A program made the position numbers and the translations under genes. The notes beneath the pieces are model-generated. The model ran no database searches. It was not told where the DNA came from and was given only the letters and a program-made list of their open reading frames with translations. Shown here in pieces: positions 23,144 through 35,167 of a stretch of 64,000 bases of DNA. Source of the stretch: Golubevia sp. BC0850 (taxonomy: Eukaryota; Basidiomycota; Exobasidiomycetes; Golubeviales; Golubeviaceae); assembly GCA_012976225.1 (NCBI GenBank), contig JAAVVG010000004.1, positions 992,001-1,056,000 on the forward strand, given 5' to 3'. The first letter of the stretch is position 1. Each line of letters starts with the position of its first letter.

Positions 23144-26100
23144 CTAAGAGAAGGATCCAGAATTGAAATCGAACCCGATGTTCGAAGAGAAAGAGTTGAG
23201 CATGGAGGGAGTAGAGGGTCTGGTTTGCGAAGGCGTCGATCCTGTGGCCCTTCCACCATTCTGAAAGCCACCAATGGGATGCATTCCAACTGAAGAGAGT
23301 TGATCTAGAGGAGCACCAAATCCTGGCGGGAGTAGCTGACTCCAGAAGCTGTCGTTCAGCAAATCCTGAGTCATGCTGGGATCTAAACCATTCAAGACTC
23401 CACTCTCGAAGTTGTCCATTCCTGAAGCTTGGTTGTGGAAAGCGGCTCGAGTAGCTGCGGAAAGCGAATCGTCTCCTTCTTGTCCGTTGGCTTCGTTGGC
23501 GTTCGAACCACCACCTTCCACGCCTTCTCTCTCTCCAGCTCCAGTGTCCTTGCTTCCTCCAGGGAAGACCCCGTCTCCTTCCACAGGAGAAGTTGCTCTG
23601 CTACGTCCGTAAGGAGTATTGGCTCCGGTTGAACGATCTCTGCGAGTCTGGAGAAGGGCGCGAAGAAATGATGCATATAGAGCTGGAGTGTGTTGTTCAT
23701 TGACCGCAACGTCGTCTAGAAGCTCGGCGGTATCGGACACCAGTTGGAGGATCTCTTCTTCGTCGTTGAAGGCTTGGAAAATAGGACGAGTGAGCTGGAA
23801 AGGGAAGACACGGAAGGTTGAGAAGTTGAGCGTCAGAATCACGAGGAATTTGCTAAACTCCTCAAGGCAGAAAAAAGCTTTCACTCACCTTCAACAGGAA
23901 AACAGCAGCATAAGAGATCATGACGAAATGGGTGTCTGGAGAGTAGCGGAGAACTGGGCGCATTCCGTTAGCAGCAGCCCACAGGATTTCCTTCGCTGCT
24001 TGTAAACATCTCGAGAAATCTGGGAGAGAAAGAAGAGTGGAGACCAGAGGTATAAGATGAGTCTCGGATTCCTATCTGGTAAGGGAAGTTAAGCTCAAAA
24101 GACTTACAGATTCCTCGATCAGCGCCAGCTCTATCGGGATGGTCGAGAGAGTGTTGGAGACCAAACGAGTTCAAGATGAGACTGACGTATCCGAATCGCA
24201 TAGGCGTCTGCTTGTACATGAAGTACAGAGTTCTGGCATCGAAATCTTCCTCGCTAGGAGGGCCTTCGTCAAGCTCTTCGACAGGCTGTCCTGCAGCTAG
24301 AGAATGTCGGCGTGAGAAAGATTGGTTTGCTGCTCCGAATAGACCTCTAGCTTTCCATAAATCTTTCCACTCCTCGAGTTGTTCGTTGAAGACTCTCAGA
24401 ACTGAAGAGTAATCGATGTCAGTGTTGAGTCCAGAGACCGAAGTAGTAGAGGAGTAGAGGAAGTCCAATTGTCGAGACTAGAGACAGAGAAGTAGAAAGA
24501 GAGAGAGAGAGGTCAGGAACTCAATTCTCCGTTTGAAACTCGAACTCTTCGCCAGAAACTCAACTCTCTTTCCCCGACTCGAAGTCAAACTTTACTCACG
24601 TGAGTCTTCTGAAGATCCACCAAAGCACTGATACCGGCATCCCAAGGCTTACTCAATCTCTGCAAGCTCCAAAGCTTACAATTCCTAATGATCCAGTCTT
24701 CTCTAATAGTATACGGCTTTCCCATCTGAGCACTCAAGCTTCTATCGACACAGAAGCAAAGATACCAAGTCCTTTCTCTGTTGATGATTTCCCTCTCCCT
24801 GTCAATCACAGCTGGATCGTCTTTGTTTGGATTTCCTGGAAGGCTGGCGACTGATTTCCTATGAAGATTGAGATCTTGAGCCATTCTGATAGCGATTCCC
24901 GAGAATAACCAAGTCTTGTCTTCTTCCCATCGTTCGGCAGGTTGGTTCCACATCGTAAGTAGGAGGAATCCTTGAACGATCTCAACCGACTTGTAACCTC
25001 TACCCATGCAGTCCAGCGCTAGCTTCTTAGCTATAGCCAAGCACTTTGAGTGAAGATCGGGTCTCTTGGTGTAGAATTTTGAGGCGACAGTGACGACGCA
25101 AGTGAAGAGGAAAGAAGATCGACTGAAGACCAAAGCAGGCGTGTGCCATTCCGCATCGAGAAGAAGCATGTGTTGAGCACAGTGATGAAAGAAGATTCGG
25201 AAGAGTTCCAGGACCTCGTGAGAAGAGACGATTCCAGAGGTGAGGATCTCTGGCGGACGTTCACGTTCGATGAAGATTCGACGCTGAGGAGGAGGAGGGA
25301 AGAAGGGCAGGAAGGAGTCAGAATCGCAAGCATGAATCCTAGAAAGAGTAAAAGGGTAAATCTTGATATGATGGGGAGAAGTGTTGGGAGTAGTAGAATG
25401 CCGGTCCCTCAAGCTCTCTTGGGAATCGATCTACTTCAAATCTTGAAATTCTTCATGCTTCGTTCAGCGATCGTCAAAGAGACTAGAGCTCAACTCACCA
25501 GAGGTAGGATTGTCATAGGTCCAGGTTTGAAGTAGGTATCACTAGCGACTCCCAAGCTAGCCTTCTCTTCTTTTGCTGAAGGAGAAGATTTCTCCTTCTC
25601 CTTTCCCTTCCCATCTTGATCCGAAGAAGGAGCATCAGGAACTGAGAATTCAAAGACATGGTCTCCATAAGCTTTGCCTTCAGAACTCTCTCCAGGTGTC
25701 TCCGCAGCGTTAGATTTCTTCTCTGCTGAGTCATTTCCGGCCTCTGATTCCGTCTTGATGGAAGCGAAAGCTGGACTCTGACCATTGTTGCTCCCTCCGG
25801 TACTTCCATCCTTGTTCTTTTGATTGAGACTTCCAGAGCTCTCTTGACGAGCCATCCTTCTGACTCTGTTAGAGTTATGAAGCGATGCTTCAGCTAATAA
25901 ACCTAGAGGGTTGAGAGCGTTGTCTGGAAGAGAATGAAGTCTTGGAGATCCATGGCGAGTCCTACGAGGTTGATGCTCTGAGGAAGTTGAAGCTGCTTGA
26001 CGATAGTGAGGCATTGGCTCTGAGAATCTAGCAGTGGGACCAGATCGAGTGCTGCTGCTTGCATTGACGGAATGACCGTTGGAGCCGAGATGAGAGTTGA

Positions 26101-27121
26101 AAGCACTTGGATTGACGAAGTTTGCATCTATGTTTGACATGTTGATTCCTCCGGAGGTAGAGAAATCGGGCTGAGTCGAGGTAGGATTCCTTGAAGAGCT
26201 TGAGCTTGAGTTGGGAAAAAGTCTACCAGTAGTGATTCCATCGGATGGCTTCCAGCCTCGTTTCAACCTCTCCTTCTCTTCTGCAGTGAAGGTATGACCT
26301 GGTTCCATAGGCTGGTCGAGAGAGGGAGGTCTGTCCAGCATGCTCGGAAGTTGCTGTGGTCGAGCGGAGGGATCTCCCACTGCTTGGAGGAGAGTGGCTA
26401 GAGTGGCCTCCATCTGCTTGAGGCTCTGAGCCATCTGTTCGGTCTTTTGAGATTTTCCACCTTTCTTTCCTCTATTAGATTCCACGAAGATGCATTCCGT
26501 TCCAGCATTTGCGCAGCGTTGGCAAGGAGGACCTCCCTCGGCTCCAGCACTACCTCCATCTGCCTTGTCATTGGGGATGCATTTCATCTTCAGAGCTCTG
26601 CATTTCTGACAGGCCTTACTACCTCTTGTTGGCTTTGGTTTCTTGATATCCGATTCTTGATTATTTGACTTTGAGTTGTTGGATGCTTTTCCTTTTCCCT
26701 TTGCTTTGGATTGAGCAGCAGCACCATTTCCATTCCCATTTGCAGCAGCTCCTCCTGCTCTCTTTCTCTTCTTTCCAACTGCAATTGAAGGAGTAGATCG
26801 TTCCTCTTGATCTGAATTGCTACCATCCTCACTATCATCTTCATCCTCTTCAGCTTCATCATCTTCTTCTAACCCACCATTATTGTATTGGTTGTCCCAG
26901 CTTGAAGAGTTAGGCGCTGGGGCTCCTCTCATTCCCGGAGCTGGAGGTGGTGGATTAATGAGGTAGGGATCATCGTAACTTGATTGACCACCCAGGATAG
27001 AAGAGTGGAACATGCTGGGATGAGCTCGATTGAGTGAGGAGGTGGAAGAAGAAGTCCCCGATTTGAACTTGTTTATTTCTCGAGTCGCTGAGCCTGAGCT
27101 TTCCCTCTGGACTCTCTGCAT
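23144..27121 (-). CDS. Zn2Cys6 fungal-specific transcription factor
   Basis: Five exons (25499-27121, 24600-25283, 24108-24477, 23889-24019, 23144-23794) give 1152 residues. I start at the Met at 27121; an in-frame Met at 27202 would add 27 leader-like residues. After an acidic, Ser-rich region comes the binuclear zinc cluster: CQKCRALKMKC, an unusually long 18-residue loop, then CQRCANAGTEC. Residues ~600-1000 match the fungal-specific TF middle homology region: EVLELFRIFFHHC, VVTVASKFYTKRPDLH, LLLTMWNQPAERWEEDKTW, GIAIRMAQDLNLHR and NRERTWYLCFCVDRSLS. The C-terminus is Ser/Gly/Asn-rich and could activate transcription. It would bind CGG half-sites in DNA; targets are unknown. Confidence 0.9.
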
Positions 27122-28370
27122 CTCGATTCTCCAATTTGGTTGGATGATTGATTGAAAGGAAAGATGAAGCTGAGTAGAATCTTTAACACTATTCCACAAC
27201 AAGCAAACTCAGCAGGCTATTTCAAAGTGCTGTGGATACTTCTAAGGGCCGGCAAGTACTTCTCCCGAAGAGCCTTCCAGCTTTCTGTTCGCAAACCACT
27301 TCAGAGAGCAGACGATAGATAGACTGCTGACTTGTTATTAACATCATCGGAAACCTCACCAAATCCTGGCCTCCCTCATTCAACCTACCGCTTCCATCTA
27401 CTCCTTCCTTGCCTCCTTCATCCTTGCTCTCCATCTCTCATCAGATGGTGGCAACGAAGACTCCTCCAAGTCTGGACGCTATTGCAGAAGAGGTATCAAT
27501 GGTTATCGTCAAGCATGTAAGGAAATGGGCCGAAATGAGGGGGAGCGCAGCAGAGAGAGAAAGTGAGTGCCAACGCAGATCTACCTTGAGAGGCAAAGCG
27601 GTCTCATTATTTCCCGTAGTCTAGGTCCATAAGAGAGAGTTCTTGTAAGTTCTTCTCTCCGAAGAGAGAGGGCAAATCACTTGGAAAGTAAGAATGAAAG
27701 CTTGAGGCTTTATAGCTTGATTTCCCTGAGGTTCTTCAATGGTTCCGACCCTATCTCTTCGTAGAAATGGAAGTATAAACTCAGTGAGATAAGATAAGAG
27801 CAATCAATTGAGATATTTCAAAATTCTTCTGATCGCCACTCAATGTGTGAAGCCAGTGTCGAATCTTGGAAGAGTTGCTTTATAACCTTCCAGCAAGGCC
27901 ATAAGATCCTCATCTCGTTCCTATGTGCCATAACCATAGTCGGACTCATGACATTCTATTGAGAGACGATGGACCTTTTGTCCCCCGAAAGCTCGGATGA
28001 GTTTAGGAAAGTAAAAGGGAGTGAGAGAGGAGAAGACGAGAGAAGACTACCAAGGGAGGAGCTAGGTGACTTCAATTTCTTAGAGATTGTAAATTTTTGA
28101 ATGTAACAAGAATCAAAGAAGAGGGCGGAAGAACCAAAAAAGTATATAGACTTGGAGAGATCGCGAAGTGAGAAGGTTTCGGAAGCCCCCTTTAACTTTA
28201 CACCCAACTTCATTTACGACACTAGTCAAGCAAGCCTATCAAGCGTCTTTGAATAGATCATTGAATAGTACAAGATCAACAGGGCAGACAGCAGAAAGGG
28301 TGCTTCAAGGTGCAGCCTTCAAATCCTCTTATCAGCTAAGAGCGACTCTCAGGAGAACAACACCTACGCC
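27122..28370. other. intergenic
   Basis: Divergent space between the transcription factor (minus) and CDF transporter (plus). Short frames at 27332-27803 have no motif. An A/T-rich element GTATATAGAC near 28141 may serve as the TATA region of the transporter gene. Confidence 0.45.
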
Positions 28371-28421
28371 TCTCTCTCTCTCTCTCTCTCTCTCTACTCT
28401 CTCTCTCTCTCTCTCTCTCTT
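28371..28421 (+). repeat. CT microsatellite in the CDF leader
   Basis: Roughly 25 CT units with one ACT interruption end about ten bases before the start codon at 28431. CT-rich leaders are common near fungal transcription start sites; this one is long enough to be length-variable between strains. Confidence 0.85.
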
Positions 28422-28430
28422 CTCCATCCG

Positions 28431-31296
28431 ATGGAATCGAAAGGAAAGGGAAAGATTCCAACACAAGAATCAATGCAAGACAAGAGGATTCGACATCGAT
28501 CGATTGATGCTATTCAATCTGCAGCTGGTCACAACGAAGCTCATTCAGCTGATTCACCTCATTCACCTCAACTTGGACAATCTTATTCTTCTTCTCATTC
28601 TTCTTCCTCAAATCAATCAAATTTGGATGGCGGTATCAGGTCAAAGTCAAATGGGGTCAAACCTTCAAGTTCAAAGCCATTCCCTTCTCAGCCAATTCCT
28701 CATCCCTCTCATTCCCAATTCCCTTCAAGTCCACATCCTCATCATTCCCACCACCACTTTCATCGACACATTTCATTCCCTCATTCAGCATCTCAATCAC
28801 TTCTAGATCTTCAATCCTTATCCAATTTAGTTGATTCCAGATCTGGTTATTACGAAGATGCTAGATTCTCTTCTTCAGCTCTTGCACGTTTAACTTCCAA
28901 AGATTCAAGGAAAAGGCATAACAGAACTAAAGAAACTGCAAAAGGAATGGTAGCTTATTATGAAAGGATGAACTTAATCTTAGATGGTTGGAGAGAAGTG
29001 GATGAAATCGTAGATTCTCAATTCCCTGCAGAAGTCATGAGAAGGTTCGGTGATGTAAATGAAGAAGAAGTTAAGAAGATTCAACAAGAAGGTTTGAGAA
29101 GAAGTAGAGCCAAAGCTAAGTCTTTGAAGAAGAAGAGGAAAACTGGAAGAGGAATGGCAAAGACTGGAGCAGGAGGAGGGGGATTGAGAGATGGAAGTGA
29201 ATTAGATGGAAACATTTCAGATCGTTCTAATTCAGACAGTAGTTTAGAAGAAAATGAAAACGCCTTTGGTGACTCTACTGATGATGAAGAAGGTTTGGTT
29301 TTTGGTGGAAAGAAAGATTTGAAAGGGAAAAGTTTACCAGGAAGTAGAAGAGGTAGTTTCGCAAAAGCTTTCACTGGTTGGTTCTCTCCTGTTAAACAAG
29401 ATTCATCAAATGGAAGAGGTAGAAAGATTAGAGATTTGGAACAGGGGAATTCAAGTTCTAGAAATCAATCTCCTTTTGAGGGTAGAAACACTTTAATTGG
29501 AAACGCTGGAATCTCCTCTTTATCAGAAACTGAATTGAATAAATCAAATTCTCAGAGAGGTAGAACTTTAACTTATGGATCTACTTCTACTTCTCAAAGT
29601 CTAATAAGACCTCAAGAATCTAAACCTAAAGCTGGAATCGTTCGTTCAATAGATCCTGCAACTGGACAAGCGAATTCCTTAGAAAATCCGCCTCCTAATA
29701 ATTCAGAGGAGATTGGATCTTTGGATAGAGAACTCGCAAATCAAAGGGAGGAGAAGAAGGAGAAGGAAATCAAGAAGGACACCCTGTTGAAGGAAGCTGG
29801 ATTCCTGAAAAAAGATGGAGAGGATGAGAATCAACCTCTTCTAGCAAAGGATTATGAAGACGTGAAAAGTCAAATCAAGCCTCCTAAGTCTGCAGTTGAG
29901 ATTTCTAGAGAGAGAGAAAATGAAAGGACTATGGATAGAAGTAGGGAAAGAAGATCTTTGTTGGATTCGGTACCTGGTCAAGCTGAGAAACAAGCAAAGG
30001 CAGAAGGTGACGCTCAATTCGCTATCAACAGTGAGCTTGCCTAGATTGAAGATTCCCTCTGTTGACTGTTCAGCCTTTCCGAACAGCTGCGACTCAACTC
30101 GCGTATGACTTTCCTGACACCTTCCTTCCTTCCCCCCCCCTCCTTCTTCCTCACCTTCTTCTCCAACAGTCAACTTAATCATCAACATTCTCCTCATCCT
30201 CGGAAAAGCCGTGGCAGTACTATCTTCAAACTCAGTCTCTCTAATCGCCTCGTTCGTAGATTCAGTCCTAGATCTACTCTCAACAGTCATCATCTTCGCA
30301 ACTTCAAAAGCAATTTCTTATCGTTCTTCAGCTACAATGTACAAATATCCAGTTGGGAAACGTCGTCTAGAACCTCTTGGAGTAGTCATCTTCTCAGTTC
30401 TAATGATTGCTTCTTTCTCTCAAGTCTTGTTAGAATCTTTGGGAAGATTGAGAGGCGTCATTTGGAAACATGGTCCAGAGGAAGAAGTTCCTGATTTACC
30501 GTTAATTGGAGTCGTCTTTATGTTACTTACTATTGGAGTTAAGTCAGTCATGTGGTTTCTTTATAGGAAGGCTAAAAGTAGTGGTGTACAGGCTTTGGCT
30601 CAAGACGCTAAAAATGATGTGGTGTTTAATATTGCTAGTTTGATTTTCCCTGTGTTGGGAGATAAGCTAGGATGGCCAGCTTTGGATCCGTGAGTACAAA
30701 AGGAACGAGGTCTGTCTTATGGCGACTCTTCAACTCATCTTTCCTTGCCATCCTCACTTCCTCTTCACTTCTCAGATTGGGTGGAATTGTTTTGTGAGTA
30801 GAACCAAAATTGAGAGTAAGCCGTATGCAACCAACAGGGAATCAAAAGCTCATTTCTTATCTCTCTTCCCTCATTTCAGATCCCTCTACATTATTTATGA
30901 ATGGTTATCAACTCTCTTCGAAACCATCACCAAACTTTCAGGTGCCGTTGGGGATTCAGAATCAATCTCTAGATCTCTTTATATGATTACTAGATTTAAT
31001 GCTATTAAGAGCGTTTCTGCTTTCGAATTGTACCATTCCGGAGATGATATCATCGTTGAAGCAGACGTGGTTCTACCTCAAGCTATCACGCTTAAAGATG
31101 CTCATGATATCGGTGAAATTTTGCAGGTGAGGTGTGAAGAGAGGAGACGAGGAGTTGAGACTGGTCGAGTGCTGACCTTTCCTCTTTCTTAATCAATCAG
31201 TACTGCTGCGAAAGTCTGGACACCGTGGAACGAGCTTACATCCATCTAGACTACAACGAGAGAGGTCAACAAGGACATTTAGGAGTCAGAGGCTGA
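28431..31296 (+). CDS. cation diffusion facilitator (probable Mn2+ transporter)
   Basis: Five exons (28431-30030, 30170-30689, 30776-30793, 30880-31126, 31201-31296) give 826 residues. Exon 3 is only 18 nt. The first ~530 residues are Ser/Lys/Glu-rich and cytosolic-looking, with a conserved patch AKGMVAYYERMNLILDGW also typical of fungal Mn-type CDFs. The membrane part starts at ~534 with INLIINILLILGKAVAVLSS, followed by the metal-site motif DSVLD (Asp564/568), several helices, and a second motif DAKND. The paired DxxxD pattern is the signature of the Mn2+ branch of the family. The C-terminal cytosolic domain (EADVVLPQAITLKDAHDIGE, AYIHLDYNERG) matches the CDF dimerisation fold. It likely moves Mn2+ out of the cytosol. 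Confidence 0.9.
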
Positions 31297-32062
31297 AGAT
31301 TTGGTTAGAAGGTGAGTCGAGAGCCTCAGACATGATGCTACACCATGACCTTCTCCCAATCCTTCCGTTTTGAACTGCTCGACACTGATCGACACTCGCA
31401 CACTACTTCTGCTTTCATTCCCGGTGGCTCAGACTCATCACCGCTCCAGAGAATCGATTAGATCACAAGTCGGCCCAAGAGACCTTTCTTCTTCAAGTGG
31501 ACTGCCATAGCTGCCATGCTGCTGCGACACCTCTTACTTCCCAACCGAAGACACAAGAGGTCAACACGGGCTCTACTTGTTGGCCAGCAGCTTCAACAAA
31601 ATTTGAATCCTCTTCTATCTTTATTACTTCCCACTCCTCCTCAGCCCAACCTCATTCCTCTATTCCTTTCACCTCTGTATCTATCGTCAATCAAACGAAC
31701 AACTTCATCCACAATCTTCTCAACCTTCTCACTCTCTCTCACTCTATCTCTCTTTAGACTCTGGGCTTCCCGTATTACGTCTCGCACAACTCACATCCTC
31801 ACGCTCCAATCTTTGTACAGAGCATACCGTTGCTTCCTAGTCCTCAATTCGATATACCCAACTTGAAAGTCGGCCTCTATGTTTCTTGCGTTCAGAAGCG
31901 CGAGAAAAGTTGCTCGGAATCAGGGGTCGTTCGAATTCTACTGTACTGCTTGCCTTGGAATGGCTCTTTAAAGATCAGGAAAAAGGGGAACCGCCAAAGA
32001 TTCGACGTTCAGTCAAAGACACACTCTCACAATCTAAAGGCAAACCCCCCGAACAATGGATT
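31297..32062. other. convergent intergenic space
   Basis: Lies between the 3' ends of the CDF gene (plus) and the F-box locus (minus). Frames at 31497-31866 are CT-rich and without motif. Nothing else is seen. Confidence 0.5.
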
Positions 32063-33742
32063 TCACTTCTTTTCTTGGTCTTCCAACTTTTGTTCTAGTC
32101 CTCTCAATTCTCTTTCCATATCTTCACCCCAAGATACTAGAATAGATTTGATCTGAGGTATTATATATTCATCCAAATCAAGATGGAAAGGAGTCTTCTC
32201 GACTGTTTCACTGCTCGAAAATCTTCGAATTTCGTGTTTCCTCTTCTCGAACGTGAAATTGAAGTAAAAAGCAAGACGCCAGAACTTAAGACTGACTCCT
32301 TTTTCCGTCAGAGTTCTCTGTAGCAGAGACGAAGAAATGCCAGTCAAGAGAGCGAGAGTCAGTGGGAGATAATGGAAGATGAAGGAGCCATCTCTTTCTT
32401 AAAACTCACCTCTCCTTCGACTGGAGTATCTACAGGAGCAGAGCCAGGAAAATAAGTTGGATTCTTCGCTTCCTCGGAAAGGAGAACATCGTGGAGGATT
32501 GGAGATACAAACTCTCCTCTTGAAGTGCCATGAACAGTAGAATCTCCTTCGAAAGTCTTCTTCTCTTTCTTTTACCTCCTGATCTCAAAAAGATGGTCCC
32601 GTCCAAGTTCGGTTTGACCAACTTAGCATATTCAGCTTTGTATCCCAGTCTAGAAAGAAGTTGGAAATGACGAACGGTCACTGATAGACCTTTGCCCAAG
32701 TAGCTCTCGATGATTGAGGTGTTCTTATTGATAATTGCATGGCGTAAGAAGACGCAAGAAAGGAAAATGACTGGAACAGAGGACCAAACAGAGTGACTCA
32801 CCGGCAGTTTGATTGAAAGGCCCGAAATGATTCGAGATAGCGAGAGAGGATTCATCCGTTTCTTGTGTACGTTGGCCTGGCTCCCCAAAGACATCGTGGC
32901 GTCCACTTTCACTTTTCACATAGAACTTTCGGATGTCTGAGCCGGAACGACTCCCTTCCAAATCTTGCTTCATTTCATCCCAAAAAGGAATAAATCCTTT
33001 GCTTGAGGTTCTCGAAGTCTTGGGTTGAGAAGCAGGCGTTGGGAAGAGTAGCAGTGGTAGAGATGTGTGAGACTTCAAAGTCGGCTTGACCTCGGAATCC
33101 TCAGAAGTGGCGGGAGAGGTCTTCCAATTTCTGGCGAAAGTACCATAGCGAGGAAGGCGCTGGCCTTTCCAATCCCAAGCTAGAATGCTTCTGACTCCTC
33201 GATCATGGGCATGGGTTCCAATCGGGAGTAGATTTATATCCACTGCCATGTCGATGAGAGCTCTCTCGAGCATGTTTCCAAATCCAAGTTGATCCGAGGA
33301 TTTGAAGAGCTCCTTGAGGATTCTTCCTTTGTACGGTTGAAGTAGAATACCGGTGGGACTGAGAAGCTCCGCTAGCATCGCTGCTTCGTCAAAGTCCAAG
33401 ATGTACTCCCTAGCGTAGTCAACACATAGTGCGGTCTGGATGAGATTGGGGGAAAGGATCGAGAGAATCTGAGACGAAGTCTGGGTACAAAAAGGAGAGA
33501 TCAGAGGAAACTTAATTGGTCAGTCGTTTCCAGAGTGAGTAAATTGGTTGGTCGATCTCTTTGGATAGGTGAACTCCCGAAAGCTGGCTTACAATTGGAG
33601 ATTCTTCGATCTTGCGATGAAATTCAACCAATATCGGTGGCTTCATATGGTCAAATGGTTTCACTTTCCTCCAGCCAAGTCGCTCCTCTCCGTCTGAGAA
33701 GATGGAGATTATTCTATTGAGGCCATTGAGAGGATCTGGCAT
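32063..33742 (-). CDS. uncharacterised protein, downstream half of the F-box locus
   Basis: Five exons (33593-33742, 32802-33480, 32576-32770, 32410-32546, 32063-32317) give 471 residues if translation starts at the ATG at 33742. That ATG directly follows, in frame, the TAA of the F-box reading frame, so the two may be one gene. I do not recognise the protein. Folded-looking segments include LNGLNRIISIFSDGEERLGW, EYILDFDEAAMLAELLSPTG, VIFLSCVFLRHAIINKNTS and EEAKNPTYFPGSAP, ending with a charged coiled-coil-like tail. Two of its introns are extremely short: 32771-32801 (31 nt, GTGAGT...CCAG) and 32547-32575 (29 nt, GTAAAA...GAAG). Those could instead mark frameshifts in a decaying gene. Confidence 0.55.
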
Positions 33743-35042
33743 TTATGAAAAATGTTTAGAGATTCTTGTTATGAAAGGCTGAACGTTTGAATCGAATTCA
33801 TTCGAGATGAAGGAAGAGACGGTCTCATAGGCCCATGCGAAGGAGAGAATCTGATTAGGTGAATGTTGAAGAAGTTCGGGTGCTTCAAAAAGAAAACGCC
33901 CAATTTCTCTATTCTCCTGATTTCCCCATTTAATCATGATAGTCTGGGAAGCTACTTTCTTGGAGACGTAGGACGTTGGAGAGATGTTAATCAGTTGTTT
34001 AAGGTCCTGAACGTTTTTTCAGAAGAGGTTTTTTTTACCGAAGATTGTGCGGATCGAAGAATCGTTGAAATCTGTTGAGTTCTCGAGCCCATTCTGAAGA
34101 ACTAGAGAAATGATTTTAGGTTCCTTGTCTATGACTTCTAACATGACTGCAGGATATCCGTGTCTTGAGGTGGTACCAGTCACATGGTCTGGAAGAGGCA
34201 TGAATCTAGACTCCGTTAATAAGTCTTTGATAACTTCGAAAGAGATTGCATCGCGTTCCAGCCATGAATTGAAGATTGATTGGTCCTTGGGTTTGGAGAG
34301 GGAGATTTGGTTGCCACACTGGTGGAGATGAGACGAGATCTTGGATCAGAACAAAGTAGAGGGCCAAATTCTACTCTGAGAAGTAGTTTCTCTTACCAAT
34401 TCAGCTCCAGCCGCCACGACAGCAGAATAAGCAACGAAAGGGATTCCCATGGCCCAGAACCTACTTCTGGGGCTGCTCGCGAAAGAAATGCAAAATGACT
34501 GCACGAGAGAGCGAGAGAGGACTGCTCCGCCTGCTAGAAGACGCTGGAAGAGGAAAGGAAGAATGCTCGAAAGTCAGTAGTTATAGATGTAGAATGGTAG
34601 AAGAAGACAAGAGACGAGAGACTCAGAGACAGCGAGACAGGCGCAACTTACTTTGAAAAGCTGCTCCCCGAATAGACGTGAGTGAGAGATCGCCTTGTGG
34701 ATGATCTCGTACTTCTGATATCTATAGAAGAAGAATGAAGTCCTGAGGAAGAGATCTTTTCCGAATGCTGCATGGAGAAAAGTCGAGCAAAGGCAAATGG
34801 AAGAGGCAGAGAGGATCAGCTCGGCTATCTGAGAAAAGGTTTGGATGCAACACAGATGATGAGAGACCTACCATTGAGACACTAGTTATAGAAAGGGAAG
34901 TAGGTTCATCTACTCTAATCCAGATAGAGACGAGAATCTCTTGAGGCAAGTTTTCCAAAGTGTTGGCTCCTCCTGCTCTGGCTCTGGTTGGCTGCAACGT
35001 CTGCTCTGTTGATGATCCTTGATCGGCAATATTTGAATTCAT
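33743..35042 (-). CDS. F-box-like protein
   Basis: Five exons (34872-35042, 34652-34828, 34397-34543, 34039-34318, 33743-33951) give 327 residues. Residues ~27-57 carry an F-box-like start: LENLPQEILVSIWIRVDEPT then SLSITSVS, with the usual LP..I and downstream hydrophobic pattern. F-box proteins bring substrates to SCF ubiquitin ligases through Skp1. The rest (FLRTSFFFYRYQKYEIIHKA, SWLERDAISFEVIKDLLTES, ELLQHSPNQILSFAWAYE) is helical-looking but unassigned. The frame ends at a TAA with an ATG immediately after it; no donor/acceptor pair that removes the TAA keeps the downstream frame except a weak GTTTTC donor that would discard ~50 residues. It may be one gene with 32063-33742. Its start is 125 bp from the start of the divergent fusion gene. 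Confidence 0.62.
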
Positions 35043-35167
35043 TCCTCAGTCGTTTCTTCTCCAGAAATCCAATCTGGAAGAATTGGTGCGATGGGTAGAG
35101 AGGCGAACACTATTGTGACGACTTCTTCTCCAATCTCCACCACCACCAAAACCCCTCCTCCCTCAAG
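35043..35167. promoter_or_regulatory. compact bidirectional promoter region
   Basis: Only 125 bp separate the start codons of the F-box locus (minus) and the MTFP1-PPT fusion gene (plus). Both promoters and both leaders must lie here or overlap the opposite gene. Confidence 0.5.
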
